DNA from: a bacterium
GTDB taxonomy: Bacteria; Bacillota; Clostridia; Lachnospirales; Lachnospiraceae
Assembly: GCA_029227655.1 (NCBI GenBank)
Contig: JAQYAI010000196.1
Span: 1-55,218, forward strand
Direction: 5' to 3'
Length of the DNA stretch: 55,218 nt
A program made the position numbers and the translations under genes. Shown in pieces: positions 24,408-34,083 of this stretch (position 1 is its first letter; each line of letters starts with the position of its first letter). Below the pieces are notes generated by a model, which did no database searches, was not told the DNA's origin, and saw only the letters and a list, made by a program, of their open reading frames with translations.

Positions 24408-25632
24408 AGTATTGATTGTCGGCGGCGGAGCTGCCGGAATGTTTGCTTCAATTTTCGCAGCAAAAAATGGCAACGAAGTGCATGTGTTTGAAAAGAATGA
24501 AAAGCTTGGAAAGAAATTATTTATTACTGGAAAGGGCAGGTGTAATGTGACAAATGCCTGTGATATGGACACTTTATTTGCCAGTGTTGTGACGAACAGC
24601 AAGTTTTTATATAGCAGTTTTTATGGATATACCAATCAGGATGTTATGGATTTCTTCGAGTCTATTGGTCTCCCGCTAAAGGTGGAGCGTGGAAACAGAG
24701 TATTTCCTCGTTCGGATCATTCGTCTGATGTCATCAAGGCATTAGAAAGGGAAATGAAGAACCAGGGAGTTAAGATCCATCTTTATCAGACGGTCAAAAA
24801 AGTTGTAGAAAGCGAAGGCAGATTCAGGTATTTGGAATTGGCAGATGGAAATAAAATCCATGGAGATGCATGTATCATTACAACCGGTGGTATGTCTTAC
24901 CAGACAACCGGATCTACAGGAGATGGATATCGTTTTGCAAAGGCACTTGGACATACGGTGACAGATCTTCAGCCATCACTAGTTCCAATCGAAACAAAAG
25001 AATCTTTTGTGCCAGAATTGATGGGACTTTCCCTTCGAAATGTTCAGGTTAAAATTTTAGATGGAAAGAAAGAATTGTATAACGATTTTGGAGAAATGCT
25101 TTTCACCCATTACGGAGTAAGTGGTCCGCTAATCATCAGCGCAAGTGCTTATGTTGGCAAAAAGCTTTTGAAAGGGAAAGAATTGAAAATATCTATCGAT
25201 TTGAAACCTGCACTATCAGAAGAGCAACTGGATGCGAGAGTGCTTCGTGAATTTGAGGAAAATCACAATAAACAATTCAAAAATGCGGTTGGAGGACTCT
25301 TTCCGAGTAAACTGATTCCAGTCATGATCGAACTTAGTGGAATTGATCCAGAGAAAAAAGTTAATATCATTTCAAAAAAAGAACGACAGAACTTTGTTTA
25401 TTTGATCAAAAATTTTGAAATGACACTCACAAGACTACGTGATTTTAAAGAAGCTATCATAACAAATGGAGGGATTAAGGTAAAAGAAATAAATCCATCC
25501 ACGATGGAATCAAAATTAGTAGAAGGTGTGTATTTTGCAGGTGAAGTGCTGGATCTTGATGCACTTACCGGTGGATTTAATTTACAGATTGCATGGTCGA
25601 CTGCATATGCAGCAGGAAGCAATATCTGGTAA
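24400..25632 (+). CDS. HI0933/YhiN-type FAD flavoprotein
   Basis: A 410-aa NAD(P)/FAD-dependent oxidoreductase-like protein. The N-terminal dinucleotide fold is VLIVGGGAAGMFASIFAAKNG, followed by KLGKKLFITGKGRCNVTN, the diagnostic HI0933 motif, and GEVLDLDALTGGFNLQIAWSTAYAAG at the FAD-binding C-terminus. The cellular role of this widespread family is not settled. It overlaps the RpiR gene and lies 22 nt before cmk, probably in one transcript. Confidence 0.88.
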   Translation: MSKVLIVGGGAAGMFASIFAAKNGNEVHVFEKNEKLGKKLFITGKGRCNVTNACDMDTLFASVVTNSKFLYSSFYGYTNQDVMDFFESIGLPLKVERGNRVFPRSDHSSDVIKALEREMKNQGVKIHLYQTVKKVVESEGRFRYLELADGNKIHGDACIITTGGMSYQTTGSTGDGYRFAKALGHTVTDLQPSLVPIETKESFVPELMGLSLRNVQVKILDGKKELYNDFGEMLFTHYGVSGPLIISASAYVGKKLLKGKELKISIDLKPALSEEQLDARVLREFEENHNKQFKNAVGGLFPSKLIPVMIELSGIDPEKKVNIISKKERQNFVYLIKNFEMTLTRLRDFKEAIITNGGIKVKEINPSTMESKLVEGVYFAGEVLDLDALTGGFNLQIAWSTAYAAGSNIW

Positions 25633-25654
25633 CAAAAGGGAAGGATGAGATACG

Positions 25655-26311
25655 ATGGGATATAATATAGCAATCGATGGGCCGGCAGGAGCTGGGAAGA
25701 GTACAATTGCAAAGCTTGTTGCAAAGAAAAAGGGATATATTTATGTAGACACTGGGGCAATGTACCGTGGGCTTGCAATTCATTTTCTGAAAAAGGGAAT
25801 TTCAGCCGATGATGTAGCGGCAATTGAAGCAGCCTGTGATGATGCAGATGTGACGATCGGGTATGAAAATGGAATGCAGCAGGTATATTTGAATGGAGAA
25901 AATATCACTGCATTGCTTCGAAATGAGGATGTCGGGACTATGGCATCAAGAACTTCAGGAATTCCTAAAGTACGTGCCACACTCATGGATCTTCAGCAGA
26001 CAATGGCAAGAACGAAGGATGTGGTAATGGATGGCCGTGATATCGGAACAGTAGTCCTACCAAATGCAGATGTGAAAGTCTATCTGACAGCCAGTGTGGA
26101 ATGCCGTGCGAAGAGAAGATATCTGGAACTTCAGGAAAAAGGCGTGGAATGTAACCTGGAAGAAATCGCAAAAGACATTGAAGAAAGAGACTACCGTGAT
26201 ATGCACCGCGAGACATCGCCGCTTAGACAGGCAGAAGATGCAGTGTTGGTGGATAGTTCGGATATGACAATCGAAGAAGTGGCAGATGCAATCATAGAGT
26301 TGTGCAAGTAA
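25655..26311 (+). CDS. cmk: cytidylate kinase
   Basis: The enzyme phosphorylates CMP and dCMP with ATP. The P-loop is GPAGAGKST (about 9-17); IYVDTGAMYRG, DGRDIGTVVLPNA and the lid region RAKRRYLELQEKG also fit the family. At 218 aa it is of normal length. GGGAAGGATGAG lies before the ATG. The gene ends the run from the RpiR regulator, and rpmB follows with its own promoter. Confidence 0.96.
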   Translation: MGYNIAIDGPAGAGKSTIAKLVAKKKGYIYVDTGAMYRGLAIHFLKKGISADDVAAIEAACDDADVTIGYENGMQQVYLNGENITALLRNEDVGTMASRTSGIPKVRATLMDLQQTMARTKDVVMDGRDIGTVVLPNADVKVYLTASVECRAKRRYLELQEKGVECNLEEIAKDIEERDYRDMHRETSPLRQAEDAVLVDSSDMTIEEVADAIIELCK

Positions 26312-26341
26312 ATTGTAAAAAAATAAATTTAACACTTGCAA

Positions 26342-26369
26342 TTGACAGTTTTATCTGTTAAAATACTAT
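26342..26369 (+). promoter_or_regulatory. rpmB promoter
   Basis: TTGACA (26342-26347), a 16-bp spacer and TACTAT (26364-26369), about 50 nt before the rpmB start. Confidence 0.7.
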
Positions 26370-26420
26370 GTGTTGTGAGTCTGTGTACGCAGACATCTAA
26401 GTTCGTTAGGAGGTGCAATC

Positions 26421-26609
26421 ATGGCTAAATGTGCTATTTGTGAAAAGGGTGCTCATTTTGGAAATAACGTAAGTCACTCTAATAGAAAATCATCTAAGAT
26501 GTGGAAATCTAACGTAAAATCTGTAAGAGTTAAAACAGAAAATGGCGGAACAAAGAAAATGTACGTATGTACAAGCTGCTTAAAGTCTGGACTTGTAGAA
26601 AGAGCTTAA
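26421..26609 (+). CDS. rpmB: 50S ribosomal protein L28
   Basis: A 62-aa basic protein, MAKCAICEKGAHFGNNVSHS..., with two Cys pairs (CAIC and CTSC) that make the zinc-binding form of L28. GGAGG precedes the start and a terminator follows. It heads the conserved rpmB-asp23-fakA-recG block. Confidence 0.97.
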   Translation: MAKCAICEKGAHFGNNVSHSNRKSSKMWKSNVKSVRVKTENGGTKKMYVCTSCLKSGLVERA

Positions 26610-26628
26610 TTAGAACGGAATGAAGAGA

Positions 26629-26657
26629 ACCGAGGTTTAGCGACTTCGGTTTTTTTG
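26629..26657 (+). terminator. rpmB terminator
   Basis: ACCGAGGT / ACTTCGGT stem (one G-T pair), 6-nt loop, T run. Confidence 0.85.
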
Positions 26658-26686
26658 TTGTAAAATTTGTAAAGTTAGAGTATAAT
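26658..26686 (+). promoter_or_regulatory. asp23-fakA promoter
   Basis: TTGTAA (26658-26663), a 17-bp spacer and TATAAT (26681-26686), directly after the rpmB terminator. Confidence 0.65.
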
Positions 26687-26744
26687 GAAAGATAATATGT
26701 GAAAAAATCATCAGTATTTTTTTATAGAAAATGGAGGTACGGAT

Positions 26745-27104
26745 ATGAAAGGAAGTATGAGTACAAATTTAGGTATCATCACAATTGATCCGGATGTAAT
26801 TGCAAAATATGCTGGTTCTGTAGCTGTAGAATGTTTCGGTATTGTTGGTATGGCTGCGGTCAGTATGAAAGACGGCCTGGTAAAGCTTCTTAAAAAAGAA
26901 AGTATTACAAAAGGAATTCATGTTTCTATTAATGAAGATAATAAGATCACATTAGATTTCCATGTTATCGTTGCTTATGGTGTAAGTATTTCTGCTGTTA
27001 CAGATAATCTGATCAGCAATGTAAAATATAGAGTAGAAGAATTTTCTGATATGCAAGTAGAAAAGATCAACATCTTTATCGAAGGTGTCAGAGTAATCGA
27101 CTAA
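26745..27104 (+). CDS. Asp23/Gls24-family envelope stress protein
   Basis: A 119-aa DUF322 protein; the mid region ITLDFHVIVAYGVSISAVTDNLISNVKYRVEEFSDMQVEKINIFIEGVRV is the typical Asp23 core. Members are cytoplasmic or membrane-associated and linked to envelope stress. It precedes fakA by 18 nt, as in many Firmicutes, which points to a link with fatty acid or membrane metabolism. GGAGG lies before the ATG. Confidence 0.9.
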   Translation: MKGSMSTNLGIITIDPDVIAKYAGSVAVECFGIVGMAAVSMKDGLVKLLKKESITKGIHVSINEDNKITLDFHVIVAYGVSISAVTDNLISNVKYRVEEFSDMQVEKINIFIEGVRVID

Positions 27105-27122
27105 TTTAAGGAGGAACTACTA

Positions 27123-28784
27123 GTGGCAACTAATACGATTAGTGTGGAGCTGCTTGCAAAAATGTTTCTTGCAGGCGCCCAGAACATTGAAGCAAAGAAA
27201 GAGTACATTAATGAGCTTAATGTATTCCCGGTTCCGGACGGAGATACAGGAACAAACATGTCAATGACGATCATGGCAGCGGCAAAGGAAGTAACTGCAC
27301 TTGCAGATATGGATCTTGCTTCTGTATGTAAGGCAATCTCTTCTGGTTCTTTACGTGGAGCAAGAGGTAACTCAGGGGTTATCTTATCACAGCTTCTTCG
27401 TGGATTTACAAAATCAATTAAAGAAGAAGAGGTACTTGACGTTCCGGCAATGGCAAGAGCGGCAGTTCGTGCAAAAGAGACTGCATACAAAGCTGTTATG
27501 AGACCAAAGGAAGGTACCATTCTTACGGTTGCAAGAGGAATGGCTGATAAGGCTGTAGAGCTTGCAGAGGAAACCGATGATATGGAAGTATTTATCTCAA
27601 AGGTGATCGAAGAAGGTGAAATCGTTCTTGCACAGACACCAGAGATGCTTCCGGTATTAAAAGAAGCGGGCGTTGTTGATTCTGGAGGACAGGGACTTCT
27701 TGAAGTAATCAAAGGTGCATACGATGCATTCCTTGGAAAAGAAGTTGACTATTCAGCTATCACACCAGATGCTTCAGCTGCAGTTACAAGAGTAAGTGCG
27801 GAAGAGCCGACGGATATCAAGTTTGGATATTGTACAGAATTTATCATTCTTCTTGAAAAGGATTTCACAGAGAAGGATGAAGTGGAATTTAAGGCATATT
27901 TAGAATCGATTGGTGATTCCATCGTTTGTGTGGCAGATGATGATATTGTTAAGATTCATGTTCATACAAATGATCCGGGTCTTGCAATTCAGAAAGCTCT
28001 TACGTTTGGACAGCTTTCTAAGATGAAGATCGACAACATGCGTGAAGAACATCAGGAGAAACTGATCAAGGATGCCGAAAAGCTTGCTGCCCAGCAGGCG
28101 TCTGTAAAAACAGAAGAGCCACGCAAAGAAAGTGGATTTATCGCAGTTTCTGTCGGTGAAGGAATCAATGAAATCTTCCGTGAACTCGGTGTTGACTATA
28201 TCATCGAAGGCGGACAGACGATGAATCCAAGCACAGAAGATATGCTGAATGCCATCGAGAAAGTAAATGCAGAACATATTTATATTTTGCCAAACAATAA
28301 GAACATTATTATGGCAGCAAACCAGGCGAGAGATCTTACAGAAGATAAAGAGATTATTGTCATTCCTTCCAAGACAGTTCCACAGGGAATCGCAGCAGTG
28401 ATTAATTTCAGTGCTGACGCTGGTGTAAAGGAAAATGAAGAAGTAATGATGGAAGCAATCGCTAATGTCAAGACTGGACAGGTAACATATGCAGTTCGTG
28501 ATACGCATATTGACGATAAAGAAATTCACGAAGGCGATATTATGGGAATCGGCGATACCGGAATCCTTGCTGTTAGTACATCTATTGATAGTACAACAAA
28601 AGAAATGCTTGCACAGTTAGTTGACGAAGACTCAGAGCTTATCAGTATTTACTATGGAGAAGATGTTTCAGATGAAGATGCAGAACATCTTATCGCGGAA
28701 ATTGAAGAGCTTTATCCAGATCAGGATGTAGATGCTCACCGCGGGGGACAGCCAATCTACTATTATATTTTAGCAGTAGAATAA
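27123..28784 (+). CDS. fakA: fatty acid kinase catalytic subunit (DAK2 domain)
   Basis: A 553-aa YloV-type protein. The N-terminal DhaL ATP-binding domain has NVFPVPDGDTGTNM (about 31-44) and SLRGARGNSGVILSQLLRG (about 74-92); middle and C-terminal DegV-like parts end in GGQPIYYYILAVE. With a FakB lipid-binding partner it phosphorylates fatty acids for phospholipid synthesis. A GTG start (27123) follows GGAGGAACTACTA, in place of ATG. A terminator lies between it and recG. Confidence 0.93.
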   Translation: MATNTISVELLAKMFLAGAQNIEAKKEYINELNVFPVPDGDTGTNMSMTIMAAAKEVTALADMDLASVCKAISSGSLRGARGNSGVILSQLLRGFTKSIKEEEVLDVPAMARAAVRAKETAYKAVMRPKEGTILTVARGMADKAVELAEETDDMEVFISKVIEEGEIVLAQTPEMLPVLKEAGVVDSGGQGLLEVIKGAYDAFLGKEVDYSAITPDASAAVTRVSAEEPTDIKFGYCTEFIILLEKDFTEKDEVEFKAYLESIGDSIVCVADDDIVKIHVHTNDPGLAIQKALTFGQLSKMKIDNMREEHQEKLIKDAEKLAAQQASVKTEEPRKESGFIAVSVGEGINEIFRELGVDYIIEGGQTMNPSTEDMLNAIEKVNAEHIYILPNNKNIIMAANQARDLTEDKEIIVIPSKTVPQGIAAVINFSADAGVKENEEVMMEAIANVKTGQVTYAVRDTHIDDKEIHEGDIMGIGDTGILAVSTSIDSTTKEMLAQLVDEDSELISIYYGEDVSDEDAEHLIAEIEELYPDQDVDAHRGGQPIYYYILAVE

Positions 28785-28791
28785 AAGACAG

Positions 28792-28825
28792 AAAAAGAGA
28801 GTGTTGAAAGATACTCTCTTTTTTT
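28792..28825 (+). terminator. fakA terminator
   Basis: An 11-bp stem AAAAAGAGAGT / ACTCTCTTTTT with a 10-nt loop and T run ends the asp23-fakA transcript just before recG. Confidence 0.85.
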
Positions 28826-28850
28826 AAACAAAATGAACAGGTATGAGATC

Positions 28851-30911
28851 ATGAATGAGAAATCAAGTATAAGTGAGTTAAAGGGAATTGGTGAAAAAAC
28901 AGAACAGCTTTTTCATAAAATAGGAGTGAGAACAATTGGGGATCTTTTGCGCTATTATCCAAGAGGATATGATGTGTACGAGGCTCCGGTTCCGATTTCA
29001 GAGGCTGAGATGGGAAAGACAAGTACCGTTTCTGGAATTATTTCTGCGAAGCCACAGGTGGGCGGTAACAAGAATATGCAGATTACGACCATCAGTGTGA
29101 AGGATGCTTCTGGAATTTTGAAAGTGGTATGGTTCCGTATGCCATTTCTTAAAAATACATTGGTAAAAGGGCAGGATATTATTCTCAGAGGAAGAGTCGT
29201 CGAGAAAAAAGGGCAGAGGTTTATGGAACATCCGGAACTCTTTTCTCCGGCACAAACTTACGAGATAAAACAGGATACGCTTCAGCCAATTTATCCGCTC
29301 ACAGCAGGCCTTACAAATAATTTAATCGTGAAAGCAATGAGACAGGCACTGGAATATCTTGATCTTTCACAGGATTTTCTGCCGAACCGCATTCGAATGA
29401 AATATCATCTTGCAGAATATAATTATGCGGTGAGAGGAATTCATTTTCCGGAGAATAAAGAGCAGTTCTATTTTGCCAGAGAAAGGCTGGTCTTCGAGGA
29501 ATTTTTGATTTTCATACTGGCACTCAGGCAGACGAAAGAAAAGAATGAAAAAGAGATAAATGGATTTTCCATCGTACAGAAAGCTGAAATCGATCAATTT
29601 TTGAAAAGCCTTCCGTATGAGCTGACGAATGCACAGAAGAAGGTCTGGAAGGAAATCCAGAGCGAAATGTGTGGAAAATATACGATGTCGAGGCTGATTC
29701 AGGGGGACGTTGGTTCAGGAAAAACAATTCTTGCAGTTCTGGCGCTGATGCTGGCAGGACTCAATGGTTATCAGGGGGCGATGATGGCGCCGACAGAGGT
29801 GTTGGCAAAACAACACTATGAGAGCGTTACAGCACTTCTTAATACCTATCAGATTCCTCTGAAAGCAGAACTTCTGACAGGATCTATGACAGTAAAAGAG
29901 AAGCGTCTTGCTTATGAGAGAATTGAAAATGGCGAAGTACAGATCGTACTTGGGACGCATGCACTGATTCAGGAAAAGGTAAATTACCAGAACCTTGCCA
30001 TTGTTGTGACGGATGAACAACATCGTTTTGGAGTAAGACAGAGGGAAAGCTTTGCAAAAAAGGGAACCGTTCCGCATATTCTGGTCATGAGCGCAACACC
30101 AATTCCAAGGACCCTTGCCATTATTATATATGGTGAGCTTGACATTTCTGTGATTGATGAGCTTCCGGCAAATCGTCTGCCAATTAAGAATTGTGTTGTC
30201 GATACAGGATATCGGCCGAAAGCTTATCGTTTCATGCAGAAACAAATTGCAGAAGGAAGACAGTGTTATGTTATCTGTCCGATGGTGGAAGAGAGCGAAG
30301 CGATGGAGGCTGAAAATGTGACTGATTATGCCCGGAATCTTCAAGCGGAATTGGGAACTTCCATTCATGTTGCTGCCCTTCATGGAAAAATGAAGCAAAA
30401 GCAGAAAGATGAGATCATGGAAGCATTTGCCAGAAATGAAATTCAGGTTCTAGTATCGACCACGGTCATCGAAGTTGGAATCAATGTTCCAAATGCGACG
30501 GTCATGATGGTGGAAAATGCAGAGCGGTTTGGTCTTGCCCAGCTTCATCAGCTTCGTGGCCGAGTGGGGAGAGGAACACAACAGTCCTATTGCATTTTTA
30601 TGAGTGGTTCTAAGACGAAAGAGACGAAAAAACGTCTGGAAATACTGAACAAATCCAATGATGGATTTTATATTGCAAATGAAGACCTGAAACTTCGCGG
30701 ACCTGGCGATTTATTCGGTATCAGACAGAGCGGGCTGATGGATTTTCGTATTGGAGATGTTTTTCAGGATGCAAATTTGCTTCACAAAGCAAATGATGCG
30801 GCAAATGATATACTGTCAGAAGACCCGGAACTTTTAAAGGATGAACATTTACGTATCAAAGAACATTTAAAACATTACATGACAGAGATAAATCTGGAAA
30901 CAACACTTTAA
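28851..30911 (+). CDS. recG: ATP-dependent DNA helicase RecG
   Basis: RecG remodels stalled replication forks and Holliday junctions. The N-terminal OB-fold wedge spans about 1-230. The superfamily 2 motor follows: motif I GDVGSGKT (about 285-292), motif II DEQH, motif III SATPIPRT, and the TRG-region RGPGDLFGIRQSG. At 686 aa it has the usual length. The ATG at 28851 is preferred since AGGTATGAG precedes it; the upstream ATG at 28833 sits directly behind the fakA terminator T run. It converges with the HAD gene 15 bp away. Confidence 0.96.
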   Translation: MNEKSSISELKGIGEKTEQLFHKIGVRTIGDLLRYYPRGYDVYEAPVPISEAEMGKTSTVSGIISAKPQVGGNKNMQITTISVKDASGILKVVWFRMPFLKNTLVKGQDIILRGRVVEKKGQRFMEHPELFSPAQTYEIKQDTLQPIYPLTAGLTNNLIVKAMRQALEYLDLSQDFLPNRIRMKYHLAEYNYAVRGIHFPENKEQFYFARERLVFEEFLIFILALRQTKEKNEKEINGFSIVQKAEIDQFLKSLPYELTNAQKKVWKEIQSEMCGKYTMSRLIQGDVGSGKTILAVLALMLAGLNGYQGAMMAPTEVLAKQHYESVTALLNTYQIPLKAELLTGSMTVKEKRLAYERIENGEVQIVLGTHALIQEKVNYQNLAIVVTDEQHRFGVRQRESFAKKGTVPHILVMSATPIPRTLAIIIYGELDISVIDELPANRLPIKNCVVDTGYRPKAYRFMQKQIAEGRQCYVICPMVEESEAMEAENVTDYARNLQAELGTSIHVAALHGKMKQKQKDEIMEAFARNEIQVLVSTTVIEVGINVPNATVMMVENAERFGLAQLHQLRGRVGRGTQQSYCIFMSGSKTKETKKRLEILNKSNDGFYIANEDLKLRGPGDLFGIRQSGLMDFRIGDVFQDANLLHKANDAANDILSEDPELLKDEHLRIKEHLKHYMTEINLETTL

Positions 30912-30925
30912 GCTAGTGTAAAATT

Positions 30926-31531
30926 TTACTTTGCATCCTTAAGCCCCAGCATCTGTATGAGCGCAGAAGTATCTCCACTGAAAATATATCCATCCATGCC
31001 AAGTGCTTTTCCGGCAGCAATATTTTCTGATTTATCATCGATAAAGAAGCATTCTGCTGGTTTCAGATGATAGGTGTCAAATAGGTATTGATATATTTCA
31101 GGTTTTGGTTTTGCCATAGTAATTGGAGCTGAAAATACGATTCCGTCAAATTCATGGACAATTTTGTAATAGTCAGCATGTTCGGCAAACTGTATTGGAG
31201 CGTTAGAAAGAATGTAGAGTGACGCTCCCAGTTCTTTAAGACGCCTGATCAGTGCCCAGTTTTCTTCTATTGGGGTCAGATATTTGTACCAGTTCTGAAA
31301 AAAATCACTGACATTTGGATGTAGACGTTTTGGAACAAGGGTAAGTGCGTGCTGCAAGGCAGTGTGATAGTCGCAAGTGCCTTCATCAAGCTCGCTCCAG
31401 TACTGAAAAACAGCATTTTTTAAAATTGCATGGTCCTCAGGTGAATTGCAGAATTGATCAAGAATAGAATCTTCATCAAAAGCTGCAATGACATTTCCAA
31501 AATCGAAAACAATGTTTTTATATTTCAGCAT
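30926..31531 (-). CDS. HAD-superfamily phosphatase (subfamily IA)
   Basis: A 201-aa hydrolase with motif I DFGNVIAAFDED (about 10-21, first Asp nucleophile, DxG form), motif II LSNAP, motif III lysine in MAKPKPEIYQ and motif IV FFIDDKSEN. DFGNV in place of DFDGV is seen in the YihX-like group of sugar phosphatases, e.g. alpha-D-glucose-1-phosphatase; the substrate is not determined. The start is near 31531 with a GGAGGAAT ribosome site. It is divergent from the TetR gene with about 107 bp between them. Confidence 0.88.
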   Translation of the reverse strand: MLKYKNIVFDFGNVIAAFDEDSILDQFCNSPEDHAILKNAVFQYWSELDEGTCDYHTALQHALTLVPKRLHPNVSDFFQNWYKYLTPIEENWALIRRLKELGASLYILSNAPIQFAEHADYYKIVHEFDGIVFSAPITMAKPKPEIYQYLFDTYHLKPAECFFIDDKSENIAAGKALGMDGYIFSGDTSALIQMLGLKDAK

Positions 31532-31638
31532 AAAAATTCCTCCATCAATAAATCTATAAACTATTTATGATTGTAATGCGTTTTTACATAATATGTCAAG
31601 AAAAGCCTTCCAAAAAACGGTCAACGGAGGTGATGAAG

Positions 31639-32253
31639 ATGAAAGACAGTTTTTTTGCTTTGCCGGGAGAGAAGCAACAGGCGATTATCAATGCAGGTTA
31701 CCGGGTGTTTTCCCAGAATTCTTACAAAAATAGTCCTATGAGTGAAATTGCAGAAGCGGCTGGAATTAGCAAGTCGCTGCTGTTTTACTATTTCCGGAAT
31801 AAAAAGGAATTGTACTTGTTTCTGTGGGATAATTGTGCAGAAACGACCATTGAATTTCTGACAAGATATGAATGTTACAATCAAAAGGAATTATTCGAGA
31901 GCATGGAACGGGGAATGCGGGCGAAGATGGAAATCATCCGTTTATATCCGGATATGGGGAATTTTGTAATTAAAGCGTTCTATGAAAAAGATCAAGAAAT
32001 CAGTGCTGCCATTCAGGAAAGTTATCACAGATATTTTAATTTAAAAGCGGATCAGACACGTTTGAATTTTGATCCGGAACAGTTCATTCCCGGATTGGAT
32101 ATTCCTATGATGTACCGGGAAATGTATTGGGCATCAGAGGGGTATTTATGGGAGACCGTGCAGCGTGGAGATGTGAATATCGACCAAATGGAAAAAGATT
32201 TTACAAAGCTTATGGAATTCTGGAAAAGCGTTTATCTTCGGAAAAAAGGATAG
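31639..32253 (+). CDS. TetR/AcrR-family regulator
   Basis: A 204-aa regulator. The N-terminal HTH (about 12-58) reads AIINAGYRVFSQNSYKNSPMSEIAEAAGISKSLLFYYFRNKKELY. The C-terminal ligand domain is divergent. GGAGG is 8 nt from the ATG at 31639, which decides the start over an ATG at 31633 and the far longer frame from 31567. It is divergent from the HAD gene, and TetR regulators often control the divergent neighbour; no clear palindrome was found between the two. Confidence 0.88.
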   Translation: MKDSFFALPGEKQQAIINAGYRVFSQNSYKNSPMSEIAEAAGISKSLLFYYFRNKKELYLFLWDNCAETTIEFLTRYECYNQKELFESMERGMRAKMEIIRLYPDMGNFVIKAFYEKDQEISAAIQESYHRYFNLKADQTRLNFDPEQFIPGLDIPMMYREMYWASEGYLWETVQRGDVNIDQMEKDFTKLMEFWKSVYLRKKG

Positions 32254-32265
32254 GTACATAATAAT

Positions 32266-32297
32266 GTCTCTCGCTCCAACAGATTGGAGTGAGAGAC
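32266..32297. terminator. convergent hairpin between the TetR and malic enzyme genes
   Basis: A 14-bp stem GTCTCTCGCTCCAA / TTGGAGTGAGAGAC with one G-T pair and a 4-nt loop. T runs are short on both sides, but its position between convergent genes fits a shared terminator. Confidence 0.6.
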
Positions 32298-32317
32298 GTT
32301 GAACTTTATGTATTGTG

Positions 32318-33466
32318 TTAGATTAATGCTCTCACAGCATCGCTTACGACCTGAGATACGCGTGGATCAAATGGTTCCGGGAGAATGAAATCTTCATTTA
32401 ATTCTTCTTCGGAAACAAGTCCTGCGATAGCAGTAGCAGCAGCAAGTTTCATTTCTTCTGTAATCTGTGGAGCACGTCCTTCTAAAGCGCCTTTGAAGAT
32501 ACCAGGGAAAACAAGCACATTATTTACCTGATTAGGGAAATCAGAACGACCAGTACCAATAACTTTTGCGCCAGCTTCTTTGGCAAGGTCAGGCATGATT
32601 TCAGGCACAGGGTTTGCCATAGCAAAAAGGATGGCATCCTTGTTCATGGAAGCAACCATTTCTTTTGAGACGATATTTGGAGCAGAGACACCAACGAAGA
32701 TATCTGCACCTTTCAGAGCATCGGCAAGAGTTCCGGTTGCACCTTCCAGATTTGTGACCTTTGTCATTTCTTTTTGCATCCAGTTTAAGTTTTCATAATC
32801 TGGAGAAATGATTCCTCTGATATCACACATGGTGACATTAGGGAAACCATAATTGAGCAGAAGCTTAGTAATAGCGATACCGGCACTTCCGGCACCATTT
32901 ACAACAACTTTACAGTTCTCTTTTTTCTTTCCAACTACTTTTAATGCATTGATAATTCCGGCGAGAACAATGATGGCAGTACCGTGCTGATCATCATGAA
33001 ATACAGGAATATTTAATAGTTCTTTTAAACGTGCTTCAATTTCAAAACAACGTGGAGCTGAAATGTCCTCTAAGTTAATACCGCCAAAGCCAGGGGCAAT
33101 ATTCACGATCGTCTGAATGATTTCTTCTGTATCTTGTGTATCTAGGCAGATTGGTACGGCATTCACTCCGCCAAATTCTTTGAAAAGAACTGATTTTCCT
33201 TCCATTACAGGCATCGCTGCATATGGACCGATATTGCCAAGACCAAGAACTGCGCTGCCGTCGGAAACAACAGCGATAGTGTTGGACTTCATTGTATATT
33301 TGTATGCGGCATCTCTATCTTCGGCAATAACTCTGCAAGGCTCTGCAACACCTGGAGTATATGCAATTGCCAGTGCTTCACGACTGTCTACTTTTGCCTT
33401 TGAAACAACGTCTAGTTTACCATTCCATTCTTCGTGCATCTTTAATGCAGTTTCATAAATTGACAT
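32318..33466 (-). CDS. NAD(P)-dependent malic enzyme
   Basis: A 382-aa short-form malic enzyme that oxidatively decarboxylates malate to pyruvate. Visible are IAYTPGVAEPCR (about 34-45, catalytic Tyr), GLGNIGPYAAMPVMEGK (about 75-91), the metal-site EDISAPRCFEIE and FHDDQHGTAI, and the dinucleotide fold VVVNGAGSAGIAITKLLL. NAD or NADP preference cannot be read. GGGAGGAT precedes the start. With the Na+ decarboxylase operon it points to active C4-acid and pyruvate interconversion. Confidence 0.94.
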   Translation of the reverse strand: MSIYETALKMHEEWNGKLDVVSKAKVDSREALAIAYTPGVAEPCRVIAEDRDAAYKYTMKSNTIAVVSDGSAVLGLGNIGPYAAMPVMEGKSVLFKEFGGVNAVPICLDTQDTEEIIQTIVNIAPGFGGINLEDISAPRCFEIEARLKELLNIPVFHDDQHGTAIIVLAGIINALKVVGKKKENCKVVVNGAGSAGIAITKLLLNYGFPNVTMCDIRGIISPDYENLNWMQKEMTKVTNLEGATGTLADALKGADIFVGVSAPNIVSKEMVASMNKDAILFAMANPVPEIMPDLAKEAGAKVIGTGRSDFPNQVNNVLVFPGIFKGALEGRAPQITEEMKLAAATAIAGLVSEEELNEDFILPEPFDPRVSQVVSDAVRALI

Positions 33467-33507
33467 TATTGTATCCTCCCTTAACGAGTGCTTTATTTGC
33501 TGTTGTT

Positions 33508-33536
33508 ATGATAACACTCCTCGAAGTGTAAATCAA
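33508..33536 (-). promoter_or_regulatory. malic enzyme promoter
   Basis: On the minus strand TTGATT, a 17-bp spacer and TATCAT lie about 42 nt before the malic enzyme start. Confidence 0.55.
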
Positions 33537-33557
33537 ATAAAAATAGTTTTTTTGACG

Positions 33558-34073
33558 TTATTCCAGCAATTGTGCCATAAGCCAGGCATAAATGATCTGG
33601 TTTTTTTTCTGCCAGTTGGCTGCGATTTTTTCTGCTTCTGCCTTTGAAGGAACAGAAAGGGTCAGGTCAATAAGGGGTTCCTGTTGTTCCAATACCTGGC
33701 ATCTTACGGAATATTCGCCAGCTGTGTTCTTATAATAATCTGCTTTGATTGCAGTTTCGTTCTTGAGTTCATAGTTCTTTTCTTTCAAAAAGATATCGAT
33801 ATCCTCCTGAATTGCTTTGGAAATTTTGTTCTTAAAGAATTGGATCGATTCGGCGCCGTCTTCTGTAAGATGATATAGTGTTCTATTGTGAGTCGTCTCT
33901 TCGCGGATCAGTTCTGATTCACAAAGTTCTGCAAGTGCCTGTTGAAGTTTAAAATAAGTCGTATAGCCCTTGTCCAAGATAAATTCAGAGATTTGGGCAT
34001 TGGTAAGTGGAAAATCTACTTTAGACAACATGTACATAATAATAAGCTTGTAGAGAGTAAAGGCTTCAGACAT
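33558..34073 (-). CDS. DUF4364 family protein (winged-helix-like)
   Basis: A 171-aa protein. The N-terminal 70 residues (LSKVDFPLTNAQISEFILDKGYTTYFKLQQALAELCESELI) look like a winged helix, and the C-terminal half is an alpha/beta domain of unknown role. The family is common in Clostridia and is likely a transcription factor. AAGGAGGA precedes the start. It begins 10 bp after the radical SAM stop, so the two are co-transcribed. Confidence 0.83.
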   Translation of the reverse strand: MSEAFTLYKLIIMYMLSKVDFPLTNAQISEFILDKGYTTYFKLQQALAELCESELIREETTHNRTLYHLTEDGAESIQFFKNKISKAIQEDIDIFLKEKNYELKNETAIKADYYKNTAGEYSVRCQVLEQQEPLIDLTLSVPSKAEAEKIAANWQKKNQIIYAWLMAQLLE

Positions 34074-34083
34074 AAAATCCTCC